From the NCBI RefSeq assembly GCF_901933205.1, contig NC_044572.1:24080501-24144500 (forward strand): DNA of 64,000 bases, written 5' to 3'. Below the pieces are notes generated by a model that was given only the letters and a program-made list of their open reading frames with translations, was not told the origin of the DNA and ran no database searches. This DNA is from Camarhynchus parvulus (taxonomy: Eukaryota > Chordata > Aves > Passeriformes > Thraupidae). Positions 26,624-39,442 of the stretch are shown piece after piece. The translations under genes were made by a program, and so were the position numbers. Each line of letters begins with the position of its first letter. Position 1 is the first letter of the stretch.

Positions 26624-29600
26624 GTGACAAATGACTGACATAAGAGAGTGAATTATCATTACAAAGAGAAATAACAGGCTGCTGGGAATGCTGAAGTTCA
26701 CTTTATACCTGGAATGAATAAAGGATTCTGAGAAAGCAATTTGGCTTCATTATTAAACTATACAGGAATGAACAAACAATGCCCTGGTTTCTGTAACAGT
26801 AACTGCTGTTAACTTGTGCTAGGCTGCGCCTGTTTCTGCAAGGGAGAATCCAGATGAAGTAAGCATAAAAGTATTTCACTTTTTCTTCCCCACAAAATAT
26901 TGGACACGATGAACAAGCATCCCCAAATATTTTTCTTCTGCCATCAAGCAGCTTGCAGGACACTAACACTAACTGTATATGACATTCAGGAAAAGAAGGC
27001 TTTTGTAGCTGTCTTGTTTTCCCCTCTCTTCCACTAAATATAATAATTTAGCAAGAATTATTGGTGAGCTCAGGCTAGTAGAAATTCTGGATGCTCTAAC
27101 TGTTTTTTATTGATTTCAACAGCTCAATCATTCATTTGGTATAATTCTTTTAAAAACTGCTGTGTGCAGTCATCTCTTTATGGATCACTAAACTTCTGTT
27201 CTTCAATACATCACATTTTAGAGGAAGAGCTCAGCATGATTTAGATGAGTTGCAGAGCCCCCCTCATATTTTTATTATGTTTGAACTATTTTTCACAACT
27301 GCTAACGTTGGGAAAGATAAGAAAACAACTGTGATACCTTAAGAAGGTCATTAGCATATGATATTCAGTAAACATAATCATTTCTATCCATCAGAAGTAT
27401 GCTAGGAAGCAGCAGGCAATTTCTTTGGGGAAACACTACAACATGACATGTTTTACTTAATCACTGAATGTTAGAATTTTCCCATTCTCTACCGCTGTTG
27501 GAGCAGGATGGTAATTATCTCAGTGAGATCCCATATGACAAACATGGCAGATTTTGGCAGCTGTTTAAACAAGTATGAGATTATCAGGTGCTGTAGATGA
27601 AGACAAGGCTGTTGTAGTGAAAAGCAAGTCATAGATCTTACAGTTCTTTTCCATTTCTACAAGATTTGCTTACAGAAGAAGCTTTACTTTCATTTTAGCC
27701 TGATAAAAACTGTGGGCTAATCCAGAATACTTCATGGATATTTTCTTGCAGCCCTGATTATCCTCTTGTGAGAGGTCTCTCTACTGCAATCAGCTGCATA
27801 GCAACAGCCTTGTTTTTAAAAAAAGCAAAGATACTCAAGATGTCCTGATCATCCCTGAAACTGGGTGAATAGAGCAGAGTACAGCATTCCTGGTTCTTGG
27901 GAAATGATGAGCAGCTTGACTCCCAAATACTCACACTAATTCTTACCACTTTAAAATATCAGAAGTTTGCTTTCCAGAGCTTCCCTTGTGTGAGAACACG
28001 TTCTGAACTTCTGAGTGCACATACTTACAGCATGAAGCAACCCATAAATAGTTACACAGGGAGGTGTGCATGCAGAACAGCAGCTTCCAAAGGCATGGTC
28101 TAAGGTGATGAGGCCTAGGGGGATGTCACCATTCAAGGCTGGGAAAGACTCTGGGCTGCCAGAGGTGCCAGACAGCAAGAAGGGTCAGAAGAAGCGAGAC
28201 AAAGGAGGCTGTGACAGATTTTCAGCAGCTCTTCCAGCCCATGGGAGATCTGCTCTGGAGCAGATGCTGGAAGAGATGCTGTCTGAGCAGGAAAAGGCTT
28301 GTTCTCACAGTACCTGCACAGACATGGGTTTCAGAGATGCACACTGAGAGCCACTGAGCTGAGCAGGAGCAGGAGCCCAGTGAAGTTTGTGTCCACACCA
28401 CTCCACCAGTGTGTGTTGCCCTCCCAGCTGTGAGGATCAAACAGAGGCACCATGGGCAGCTCCCCCATCATGGTGGCAAGTGCTTGACTAATGGTTCTGG
28501 AGGCTTGAACATATCCTACCACTGTATTCCGAAATACACCAGTTTATGCAGTTAGCAAAAATTACATTTAGGTTTTCATATAATTAATTTTCAATGTTTT
28601 GTGAACAGGAATTATTCACGAGTCTTTCAGGTGTTGGAAAGAAGTATCAGACTCTGCATATCTTTGTGACTGAGGCTTGGTAGCAACTTAACAGATTTGG
28701 ACACAGTGAACATGCACAATTTGTTTTTTGCTCAAAATGAGTTTATTTTAAAATAGAATATTGGTCTAGTGGGCCTAATTGAAAATAGTGTGGCTTTCAG
28801 CTGCAGCATCCGTTTAGTCCTTACTATGCATGTTGTGTGTGGTTGGCTCAGGACACAAAATTGGAGTATGTGGGAAAAGCTACTTCATCAATCCTCATTT
28901 CCAGGGCCATTTGTAGGCACAGTTCTTACTTGAGAAAATAAAGCAGAAAATAGAAATCTCTTCTGTCAATGTCCTGAAAAATTGATTGGTCACACAGGAA
29001 AGAGACCCAAATCTTCTTCTTCTTCCTCATTCTCAGAAGTTTGATGCTGCTGGGTACACTGTGCTGATGCTCCATTTTTCTTGTGAAGAGAAACGTGCAC
29101 TGGGGACATGAACTAATTGCTCCAGCATACCAGGGCTTATGTACTTGAGGAAACAAATTCCAGTCACATTCTGTGGCTCTCAATAGTTGCAAAAAGCTAG
29201 AGACCATCAGTCTAAAGTGAACTACGACATAATGAGCAATTAAATTTTCTAGTGGAATTCCACTTTATAGTAGAGGACTATAAGGTGATGCATTATCCTG
29301 CATCCAAAAACAAGAGAATCCATCAAAGAGGAAGACAGTAAGGAATTGCTTGTATTTCTAAATTATGTTTTGGAACAACTCATGCTTCAGGGTTTTTTTT
29401 GCAAAGATGGGTTATTATGGATCTGTACATGGAATTGCTATCAATTCTGTGCAAAAAATTACATGCATAAAAGAGATGGTTTCTATCAGAAGGTACCAAA
29501 AGCACTTGGTATAAAGGAGGTGATGGAAAGGAAGTGTCTGTGCACAGCAAATCAGTAATTTTTTGTCTGTGACAAAATATTGAAGGAGAGATACGAGAAG

Positions 29601-31526
29601 AATCTGTGAAGTCTTCTGCAAAGCAGTAACTATATAGAGGGCAGAGTGTGCTCCAGATCTGAGATTGTGTTAGGGAATCACACCTACACTAAGAAAAGAG
29701 ATTTCAGGTAAAAGTCTCCCCTACTCAATAGGGGTGACCACCACAGGGGAAACACCAGCATCTACAGTGGGGCAAACAGCACAGAGGAGAAAACAAGGAT
29801 CTCAAAATGTTGTGTTGCTTTGCAACAGCTCACAGCGATCAACTGGGAGTTCAGGTCACAAATGATAGGATGACAGAAAACCATGGAAGTCATCAAAGAA
29901 GGGAGATCTAGAGGGTGTCTTGTGGGGTGGGTAGAGGAGAGGATGGGAAATCACTCTTGTCTGTGTTGCAAATCACCTTAATTACTGTATTTACTGTATG
30001 ATTAATTACAGATAGTGGATGACAGGTCTCACAGTTCTTGGAACAAAGGAATGATTTGAAGAACCAACAGAGTGGGAACCAACAGAGCCTTTTTGAAAGA
30101 GAGACACCCTTTACTCATTACAAACCATAAATTAAAATGCAAAAAATGAATGGCTTCTACCATCTGCAGATGGGGAAGTTTTTGGAAAAATGACTGAGGC
30201 AAAATATTTTTCATATTTGATCTCACAGCAGTTTCTGGATAAGTTTCATGATGGAAAGAAAAGCTTGTTTGTGGTCTACTTCTGTGATGTGGCTTCCTCC
30301 CTACCAAAAGGGAAATTAACCTAAGAGATGTGAAAGTAGAGCACAGTATGCCCACTGCAGTGGGGAAGGAAGGCACACAGAGATTGGAAGCTTGAAAATG
30401 TAAGTTAAGTTATCCATTGAGGTCAGAATATTAAGTGCTCTTTGGTGCAAAGATATTTAAAATGAATGCATGTGCAGATTCCACTGAAGAGTTTTTAAAA
30501 CAAATCCCCCCCCTGGAGAGCTGCAGGAATGAGCACAGATCTAACATTGCACACATGCTCTCATGGGTGAGAGATTTAAAAGATCTGGGGACAACAGGGC
30601 AAGGATCAGTCCTCCAGGGCTGACCTACAAACCCATGCTGTAGGTCAAAGCATCTCAAGTGCTCAGAAGTGTTGTTGACAATTTTAGTTATCAGAATATT
30701 TACAGTCCTGTCACTTGACTGGGACCAAAATAAGCTGGATCTATTTCTTCATTTGGCATTGGCTTTTTATAGGAAGAATTGCTGTTCTTTGTCAAGACCC
30801 CTATCAAGCTATGCAGATCAGATGGGATTCAAGCCAGAAGAAAGCTGGTCTCTCTCAGGCTCTTTGTTACAGACATTTCTGACCACGGGTGATTTCATAG
30901 CCACACATTGTCACATGCACCCTTGTAGGATAGGTAGAACAGCCAACTCAAATGGTCACAAATGCCAGAATACTCTGATGTACCTCAGAGTAGAAGACTG
31001 CTCTCATGCATGGAGATTATTCCTCAAATCATTAACTAGTTCTGGACAAATTCTTCTGGGACCAAGTTAACAGAAATGTATTAACTCTCCAATTATTTCT
31101 CCATCTCTTCAGCTCTTCTTTGATGGAGGATCTTAATCCTGAACCATGAATTCGATAGTTTACTGAAGTAATGTGTTCTTCTCTGTTCTCCTGGATTCTC
31201 CATGAACTCATTTAATCATTTTCTTTTAACCTCCTTCTATCCATCATTCTCTACTTTCCTTTCCCTTTTTATCTATATAAATTACAGTGGCAAACAGCGT
31301 TGTGGACAAACTCTGCTAGGCTGGGAGGAGAGGTTACAACCCAATAAGTAAACCGGGTAGAGCAGTTACTTATGGTCTCCAACATATTTTCTACAGCATG
31401 TGAGTTTCTTTTGCTTCTATGACACAGGATTTGATGAGGAGATGCACAGAGATATTTCACATTCCGATGTTGAAAATGAGAAGTAGAGGGGCAGGAGAAG
31501 CTAACCAACAAAACACAAGAAGACGA

Positions 31527-31701
31527 CAAAGAAGAAGAAGAAGAAGAAGAAGAAGACAACGAAGAAGAAGAAGATGATGAAGAAGAAGAAGACGCGACGA
31601 AGAAGAAGAAGAAGAAGAAGAAGAAGAAGAAGAAGAAGAAGAAGAAGAAGAAGAAGAAGAAGAAGAAGAAGAAGAAGAAGAAGAAGAAGAAGAAGAAGAA
31701 A
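31527..31701 (+). repeat. (GAA)n trinucleotide tract
   Basis: About 175 bp of nearly pure GAA repeats, with interruptions (GACAACGAA, GATGATGAA, GACGCGACG) in the left half and a pure run of about 33 units on the right. The strand is almost entirely purine. On the opposite strand it gives an open frame with runs of Ser and Phe, a by-product of the repeat and not a gene. It lies in the first CALCR coding intron, about 0.7 kb from the start exon. Confidence 0.97.
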
Positions 31702-32405
31702 GCTTTCTTCAGGAGCACAGAGCTAGAGTTAGATGGGGAATAAGATGGCAGGCATCATGCAAATTACTTGTACCACACCAGGGTAGTGAAGTGCTTGTTC
31801 CCAGTAGCATCATTCAGACATATGCTGATCATTCTGTAACTTCGGCTCTGGGCAGTATTCTCAATTCTGCCTGCCTGTAATGTCTATGATTTTATGATGA
31901 TCAATAAATAATTTGAGGTTTCACAAGTAAAGTTCAGCAAAAGGATTCAATTTATGCAAGATGTATTTAGTCAGGCAGAAATGAATTTACTACATGTTTA
32001 GAACAAAAATTACTCAACCATGTTGCTTACATTAAAATAAACGTAATGTTGATATGAAACAGTTGAAAATAACATTTGAACTAATAAATAGATTTGTAAG
32101 ATTATTTTTGATTTTGGTTGCTTTTCTAATAGCAGATCAACTATAAACTGTTAAAATCCATCACTATTTAAAAAGTCAGTTTGTCTCACAGAACAACATT
32201 AAGGGCAATTTTCAAACACACATGTACCCATGACATGCTGTAGCCTGTGAAACACAGAAATGAAAAGTCTTATGCATAACACTCTTCAGACTTGCAGTTC
32301 TGTCTCACCAAGAAACAATGTTTTCAAGTTCAAACTTCTATTAGATAATCTAATTAATCTTCTTTTGAAATTTATTAGTAAGGAAACTTCCTTACTTGTA
32401 CTTAC

Positions 32406-32493
32406 AGTTAGAAGGATGATGAGTAAGAAGCAACTCTGGGTTGTTTTTTTCATTGTGGAGTCTTCTTGGAGAGACACGTTGTAGATGACCCTT
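32406..32493 (-). CDS. CALCR: CALCR start-codon exon (5' UTR end + signal peptide)
   Basis: First coding exon of the calcitonin receptor, a Gs-coupled class B GPCR of the plasma membrane that binds calcitonin and, with RAMPs, amylin. On the minus strand a pyrimidine-rich tract ending TTCCCAG is followed by 40 nt of leader. The ATG is at 32453-32451 with A at -3, followed by 16 codons and the donor GTAAGT (phase 0). The peptide MKKTTQSCFLLIILLT is basic then hydrophobic, a typical start of a signal peptide. It aligns in length and splice position with the N terminus I remember for human CALCR, where the intron also falls just after the hydrophobic run. There is no in-frame stop in the 40-nt leader, so the start rests on this match and the ATG context. 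The acceptor implies at least one upstream noncoding exon, not identified. The recognition depends on the downstream exons joining in frame, which they do. Confidence 0.85.
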
Positions 32494-35400
32494 CTGGGAA
32501 TTAAACAACAAAAATACAAGCATTATTGGACTTTTCCTTTTACGATAAATCCCTTGTCTTTGTGTATGAACATGTTTTTAGACTTAACCTAGACTCTCTG
32601 TGTGTGGCTGTTTGAGCACCCCCAGCCTTACATGTGCTCAAATTTCGTCTACTTGGAGGTTGATACACTTTAAATTTAGTTTCCTTTGTGGATCTCTGCT
32701 GGTGAGTACAGCTAGTGTGGGGTACATCTCCATGTTACTGGGTCACCAGCAGCCGACCCAGTTTAAACCTTGTGTCTTTGCCAGCTGAGGCTACCTTGGT
32801 TGTCATTTTTCAGCTGCTTCTAACCTAATATAGAGCTGCAGACCAATGAACAATCTGGATATTTTAAACCTGACTTGCAAAACCCAGAAAGATCCAGTTT
32901 GCAAATAAGTGTAATAGCAGTTCAAAAGACTTGTTTGTGGGGCTAGGGAAAGCCAGACTTTGAGTAATCTCTAGCCAGGTGAACAAGCCCGTAGGCAGGA
33001 AAAGAGAACCTGGGAACAGAACAGTGGGATTGCACGCTGCAGGATGCAGCTGGGTGGCTGGGCTGGGGATAGACACACAGCAGTGAAAGCCTCAGGCCAT
33101 CAAGCATGACTGCTTCAGCACAGAGCACTGGGGAGGCAGAGCATGGACACGACTCCACAGGTTTGTAGGGAACTGGATCAGCAGCTTTTTGGTTTTCTGG
33201 GTTTTTCCTACATCAACACTTCTCTGGCCTAACTGGAAAAAATATCCAGGGGCCACCAGGTATAGTCTTATTGCTTCACAGTTGTGGGAGTTCAAGAAAA
33301 CAAAGCTCTCTGCATAAACATATTATTTTAAGTTCTAAAAAAATGTAAGTTCTGTATTAAATGAGAAATGCAGCTTTTGTCAAAGCACATTGTGCCTTCT
33401 GATGTGTCACAGACCACTCGTGGTGCATGTGCTGAGCAACACAGGACATGTGGCTGTGATGACCTTCAGTCACAGTAACACAGTGACTGTGTGACACCTT
33501 CATTTTTCAGACAGCTTAAAAACTAGAAGTTAGGTGTTTTCTACCTGGACAAACAATCCTGTGAGCACCCTACACATTTGAAACCCATGAATTTAATGAG
33601 AAAAAGGCACAGGGACTTAGGTGCTCAGTCTAGTTGACATGCAGTGAATATTACAATGACTTGTGTAACATTTGTCTCAGCAACAGCATTGTAACAGCTT
33701 TTCCCATCTTTAAATGGTCTGGAAGGGCACCCATTTTCAGAGGGGAAATGAAATATTGTCTTCATCTAAAGCAGAAATATGTAATGTCAAAATGTAATAA
33801 AGATGTGGCACTTCCACTTCAATGTAGCACATGTTGCAGTCCTGTGTCACTGAGATTACATAAAACATAAAGTGATGGCAAAGAGGGCTCAGAGGATTTG
33901 TTTCTAATAGGAAGTAGTCTTATTACTGTCTGAATCTTCCTAGAACCATTCTGCTGACTCAGATGTAATGCAAGATGCAAAAGAGCCAGAAATAATGCGC
34001 AGTTACACTGTGGGCCACAAATTTGCATTTGATTATTCACGGTAGACACCTCAATTGAAGCAAAAACTGGACATCTAGATCAGAGAAAAATGCCTGGAAT
34101 TTTCTGCATATTTTTCCAGGCTCTTTCCTGCATTCTGTATTGGTTCAAACTGACAATAAAGATTAATGAATAACATATAAACAATGTCTCTTGGACGGCT
34201 GTACAGTGAGTATGAGCACGAGTATGGTGTTCATCCAGTTACACACTGTACTGCAAAGTGTTCTGCAGCATGGTGTAAAGCCAGTCTAGTGGGTGCCTCT
34301 GTTCTTGTTGTCATCATAATTTCTGCTGCATCTGTAAGGATTTTGTATCAAGTAGGTAAAGGGAGCACTTTGTCTTACAAACTGCCAACAGCTTTAAAAT
34401 GCACAACAGTTCCTACCAATGGCACAGAGATTAACACAATCCTGTGACCTAGCAAGCATAAGATCAAAATTAGCTGAATTTACCTGCTATATGTTTGCTT
34501 TTCCTGCACTTTGTGCCAAGAGTGCCTGCAGCAGCAGGCTGGGTTACAGCTGTAGATGCAGGTAAATCTTTTCCCTTATGTTAACTAAAATGACTGCACC
34601 ATATGATGATGACTACATATGAGTAAATGAGTAAGAACTATTTCCCATGCTGAATCTTAGCTGGTCTATTTATTTCTAATCATTTTCATTTTAGCCAGTT
34701 GTAACCACAGGAATCGCTGACATGCTAGATAAAATCCAGCACCTTTTTTGTCTTTTTCACAGAAATCTTTTCATCTGACAAAAATTTCAAGAATAGTTGA
34801 ACAACACTATTTTAACTATCAAACTATAAAGTCCTAGACTAAGAATAATTTTTTTTTACTTTAAGACTGGCCCATACCACTACAGCACACAGGTTGGCAT
34901 CAGTACTGGATCAAGGATGATGATCTCATTGAAATTAAAAGATACATGCAAAACAAAGTGTTGGTCAATGGGCAGGGTAGAAACAACAGGGAGGCAGAAA
35001 GATTCACACAAGGGGAACCCCAGGAGATGGACCCTGGCAGCCTCCAGACGGAGGAACAAACCAACACCTCTATGACTCTGACCCCATCTCCAGTGATCCA
35101 GGTGCAGGTGTGACATGCCAGACAAGCTGGGATGTGCAAAGCAGAATGCTCAAGTGCCTGCTGTTTTTGGTCTTTTGTGTTAGAGGGATCACCTTTTCAC
35201 ATGGACACTACAGCCCATGGGCAGCATGCTTGCAGCTGGAGGAAGGCTGGACAGCTCTGGAGCTGTGCTGTCAGGAACAGAGGGTGGAACCAGAAACGAG
35301 TCTGCTCCCCAGTGTGTGCTCACACCGTGACTCAAGCACACATGGGCTCCCATGGCAGTACCCACAGGAGGCTCTCCATGCCTTCTCCTGGCTGCTCAGG

Positions 35401-36385
35401 ACACCTGACTTGTGCTAACTCCACAGCCACACTATAGGGCCACACTATGAAGAGGTCAGGAAATTAGCTTTCAGCTGCACAATTTTAAAATCTATTTAAA
35501 TGGCGTTTTAAATTATTTTCTTTTTTACAATTACAGATGGAGAAACAATAATATTTCAAGCTGTTTTAAGAACAGGTTTTGCAGATGCTTTAAGGTATGC
35601 ATGAGTTTTTCCTGAGATGATGCTTATGACCATAAACAACAGGAATTATAGGTAATGTACTGATAGTTCTTGGGATCACTGGAGCTTATAGAAGAATGAT
35701 TATTATGGCAATGTAATACAGTATAAACTTACACAAAAATTTGTTTCCTTTGCTGAAGTTCCCAAGCAGGTTTTAGGTGCTATGCTGATTCCTGTTCCTA
35801 TAATATTTAGCCTTTTTCCCTAAGTCCAGTGATGTACTTATTCAGTGTTAAGTTAGTACAACATGCTGCATGCATTTCAATTTTAGAATATTCATATTTA
35901 GGGATTAATCATAAGCACATTGCTAAAGCCCAGTACTTTTCTATGATTGTATTAATTCTTCAGTCCCTGTTTCTTATAAAAGTTACATATGACATTCCTG
36001 ACTGCTACTTAAACTAGAATATTGTTCTTTCTTTCTTTGCAAAAGTAGCATTTATGTAGCTCATTTTGTGCTAAGGTATTCATCCTGCTTCAGCTGTAAT
36101 AGTAATACTACAGACACCTTGAGATTACACCTGAAACTTATCTGAAGATGAACACAGCATCCTACTCAGTGATAACATCTCTTTTTTCTCTGTCCAGATG
36201 TCTACAGGTGTAATACTGTGCTGAACAGGTCTTCAATTATAGTTACCTTATCCAGAAAATGGGACAGCCCTCCCTGCACAGCCATTTGCACAACAAGAGA
36301 AGTCAGATTTAGTCAGATAGAAGGGTGTAAGAGGAAGATTTAAAAGAAGGCAGTAGAGCAACAATTCTCTGCCATGTTCTGAAGA

Positions 36386-36619
<234 letters not shown>

Positions 36620-38270
36620 CTGGAAAAAACTTCTTTAATTATTCTGCTCTGATAAATCTGCAGTGCCATCTTTCACAATACTGTTAACATACCTTTAGAT
36701 AAAGAAATGGTTTTCAAAATAGGAATTTGAGGAGTTGTGGTTAAGGTCAGAAGTGTAATGCAAAAATCTCTTTCTCAGTGTGTTCATTATACTCAGAATT
36801 TTTGAAATGTCACTTGCAACGTTCCTACTAGGCTGCAAGTTTCTTTGGGAGCTTCTTTTCCACCCCATGCCGCTTTCTCAGGGTGACTAGCTGGATACAC
36901 ACCTCAAACCACAAGGTCTCTCTGCTTCCTTATTTAGATAAGGCTTGCAGACCCTCCTGGGGAGTGCCTTGCCACTCAGCACAGAAGACACCAACCTGCT
37001 CTGCCTGCATTAACCCTGGACTGGGAAACACTGGGCAGACACCACTAAGCAAGGCACAGACAGGCCAGCAGATCCTGCTGCTGAGTGTGTAAGGATTTTG
37101 GATCCAGGGAGGAGGTTGCAGGTTGGTGTGTGTAGGCAAACATGCAGACAGTTTTGAGGAAAGTATTAAAATTATCCCCTCACTCCCAGTGGGACATTTT
37201 ACTCCTGGGTTCCTAATTTAGGCTGCTGCTTTGAGCTAGGAGCAAGCTATCACCCTTCTACAATCCCAGGTGCAGACCAGAATTATAGCTACAACCCCAT
37301 CAGGAGAAGAAATGCCAGGAGTTTAATCCCCATGCCTGAGATGGGAGTAGAGCCAGTCCCTCCTCTTTCTCCAGAACATTCTTTAGCCATTAGCCTGCAA
37401 TAGTCTTGAAATGGCTTTAGTGGCACCAGGATCTCTTGGTAGTTCCAATAGAATTTGTGATTGCTACTTAGCTATTTCTCATATGCCAAAAACTGGTGAC
37501 CATCAGTCCCAGGCAGAGAGACAGGTCTCCTTACAGCCTCTAGTCAGGTGTCCAGGGAGATGAGGCAAGGCAGGAGAGGTAGCTACTGTCTTCTACTCCT
37601 GTACTCCCTGTGGCTTATCTTTGTACAATACCTCAGTGTTTTGTCTAACCTTCCTTTTCATACAGGAATCCCCTGAGAAATTAAAATTCCACATTCTCAG
37701 TTTCTGGTGTCAGGCACATAAAGACATTGCAACATTAAAACTGCAGGTATCTAGGACACTTGCAGCTTAACTCATTCATTTTGGGATTCTTGAAGACCCA
37801 AATGCTAAATTGGGTGATGACTACTCCGTTGTTACTGTAAGAGATCACAGTTTCCATTAGCTTGCCTGGTGGAGATTGTGAACTGCATCATGAGTATGTG
37901 CTATGTTAACAAACTGAAACTATCAGCCATGGCAAATAGGCAATTTCAGGTTTACACAGAGGAAATGACCAAATAACTCTGCTTTGTTGATTCATTTGGA
38001 TTACCTGGGAGCTGCAACACTTGGTACTTCATTTTTTCCATTTAAAAGTATTCAACAAAAAGGGGTTATTTTACCTTAGGTTTCCCTTTAACCAAATCCT
38101 TTCCAACAAACCAGATGAAAATAGGAAGAAACTAGCTACAGAATTGTCTGTCTCTATTTTTAAGGTAATCACAAAGTTTTCTAAGCCCCCACATTACATA
38201 TCTGAGCAGCCAATGTGATCATACACACCAGTGAGGATACTGAAGATGGAAGGGAAGAAGTTTAATGTAT

Positions 38271-38317
38271 TGTTGTATTACCCAGTCTAAGAAAGCCTTA
38301 CACTGGGTAATACAACA
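38271..38317. repeat. Near-perfect 47-nt hairpin
   Basis: Left arm TGTTGTATTACCCAGT (38271-38286) and right arm ACTGGGTAATACAACA (38302-38317) are exact reverse complements over 16 bp. After one C-C mismatch, a further 4 bp (TAAG with CTTA) can pair, leaving a 5-nt loop. Pairing does not extend beyond the outer ends. The stem is somewhat short for a standard pre-miRNA, and no known family is recognised. Confidence 0.9.
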
Positions 38318-38334
38318 CAGAAAAATATACTTTG

Positions 38335-38457
38335 ACAAAAAAAACCCCAAAAAACCAAAAAAACCAAAACCAAAACCAAAACAAAAAACCAAACAAACAA
38401 ACAAACAAAAAAACCCCCAACAAAACAAACAAACACCCCCCATCACCACCAAAAAAA
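38335..38457 (+). repeat. A/C-rich low-complexity tract
   Basis: About 120 bp of A and C only or nearly so, with AAACC, AAACCAAAA and AAAC subunits, then CCCCCC and ACCACC toward the right. It lies directly to the right of a perfect inverted repeat (38271-38317). Frames through it give Lys/Asn/Pro-rich or Phe/Gly/Trp-rich strings that should not be read as genes. Confidence 0.9.
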
Positions 38458-39442
38458 GCCAATAAATTAACTTTGAATAATAAAGCATCAAAGGAGTTAG
38501 AGGAGCCGATTTCTTCCACCTGCCAGGGCATAACTTAGGAGGGGAGTGCTGAGGTATCTGGCTGAGCACTGATACAAATCCCATTTATATTACATGTAGA
38601 TATGGGTGGGTGTAGTGCTTCTGCATCCTCTAATGACTGTAAATTGAGGATGATGCCTACTGCTTGTCAGTAGCCAAAAAAAAGCCCCCTACTTCTTCAG
38701 AGCTTAGGAAGACATTGTTAATGACCCTCTTGGCTGTTGGACAAGGGGTTTTATGAGGTTGCAAGTAAAAGCAAAGAAAATTTCAGGAAGAGACTAGCAA
38801 AGTATATCAGCAGATTTGTTGGCAGAAAAAGCTTGGAATACTTACACAAACCAGACTGGGTAATTAGTTTCAAAAAACTTAGTTTTAGTCTTTTGCAAAT
38901 GTCTTCTGTGAAGTGTTTTAGCCCAAAATGTTAACAGCATTACGTGAAGAGCTGCATACCAAGCAATTCTGGAGTTTGGCATCTACAGGACCCTCTGTAC
39001 CTTGCTGCATTTCTCTGAATTTGGCAGTATCATACTGTTTTACCCAGAAATAGTGCCTGAGGGGGAAGGTTTTATGCCTTTGCACCACAGGCTCTGGACA
39101 TACAAATAGTGGCTAAAGGAGGAGGCTTAGAGATGGAGGAGATGGTGAATAATAACAGCCCATCTGCCTCTGCATAGATCAGTTTAAGCTTTTGTGGAAT
39201 TGAAATTAAAAGAAAAGTTACTTTCATGCTTTTGCAGTGAAAGAAGAAACAACAACATGCAATTATGCTTTTACTTCAGCCAAAATGCAGGACAGACAGT
39301 GGATCACACCACAGAGACTCTGGAAAATGAGTTCATTGCCTTCTATCACTATTCAGAGGATGCACTCTTGAAATAATCTCACTTTTACAAAACAATGATT
39401 GCTCACATAAGAATTACATCAGGCTCTTAGCACCCATCAAAG

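Larger units (their letters stand above)
22314..32405 (-). other. CALCR: First coding intron of CALCR (hosts mir-489)
   Basis: A 10.1-kb intron, donor GTAAGT at 32405, acceptor CAG at 22316-22314. It contains the mir-489 hairpin, the solo LTR, a TCTCA repeat and the GAA tract. A GC-richer patch at about 28060-28480 has overlapping frames and no recognised family. Apart from these I see no exon. Confidence 0.85.

Noticed and set aside
30669..31070. 133-aa plus-strand frame
   Set aside because: No domain or family pattern; it lies antisense inside a CALCR intron and is not supported by splice signals.
31269..31718. 149-aa minus-strand frame with long Phe and Ser runs
   Set aside because: It is the translation of the GAA/TTC microsatellite and its flanks; no domain, no splice sites, no plausible protein.
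22160..32493. CALCRL (calcitonin receptor-like) instead of CALCR
   Set aside because: The ectodomain motifs ([24 protein letters not shown]) fit CALCR better than CALCRL as I recall them, and CALCR is the known host of miR-489.
34184..34447. 87-aa plus-strand frame with one hydrophobic segment
   Set aside because: The hydrophobic stretch resembles a membrane helix, but there is no signal peptide, family match or conserved context; likely chance.
38219..38584. 121-aa minus-strand frame resembling a membrane protein
   Set aside because: Its hydrophobic part comes from the A/C-rich low-complexity tract read on the other strand.
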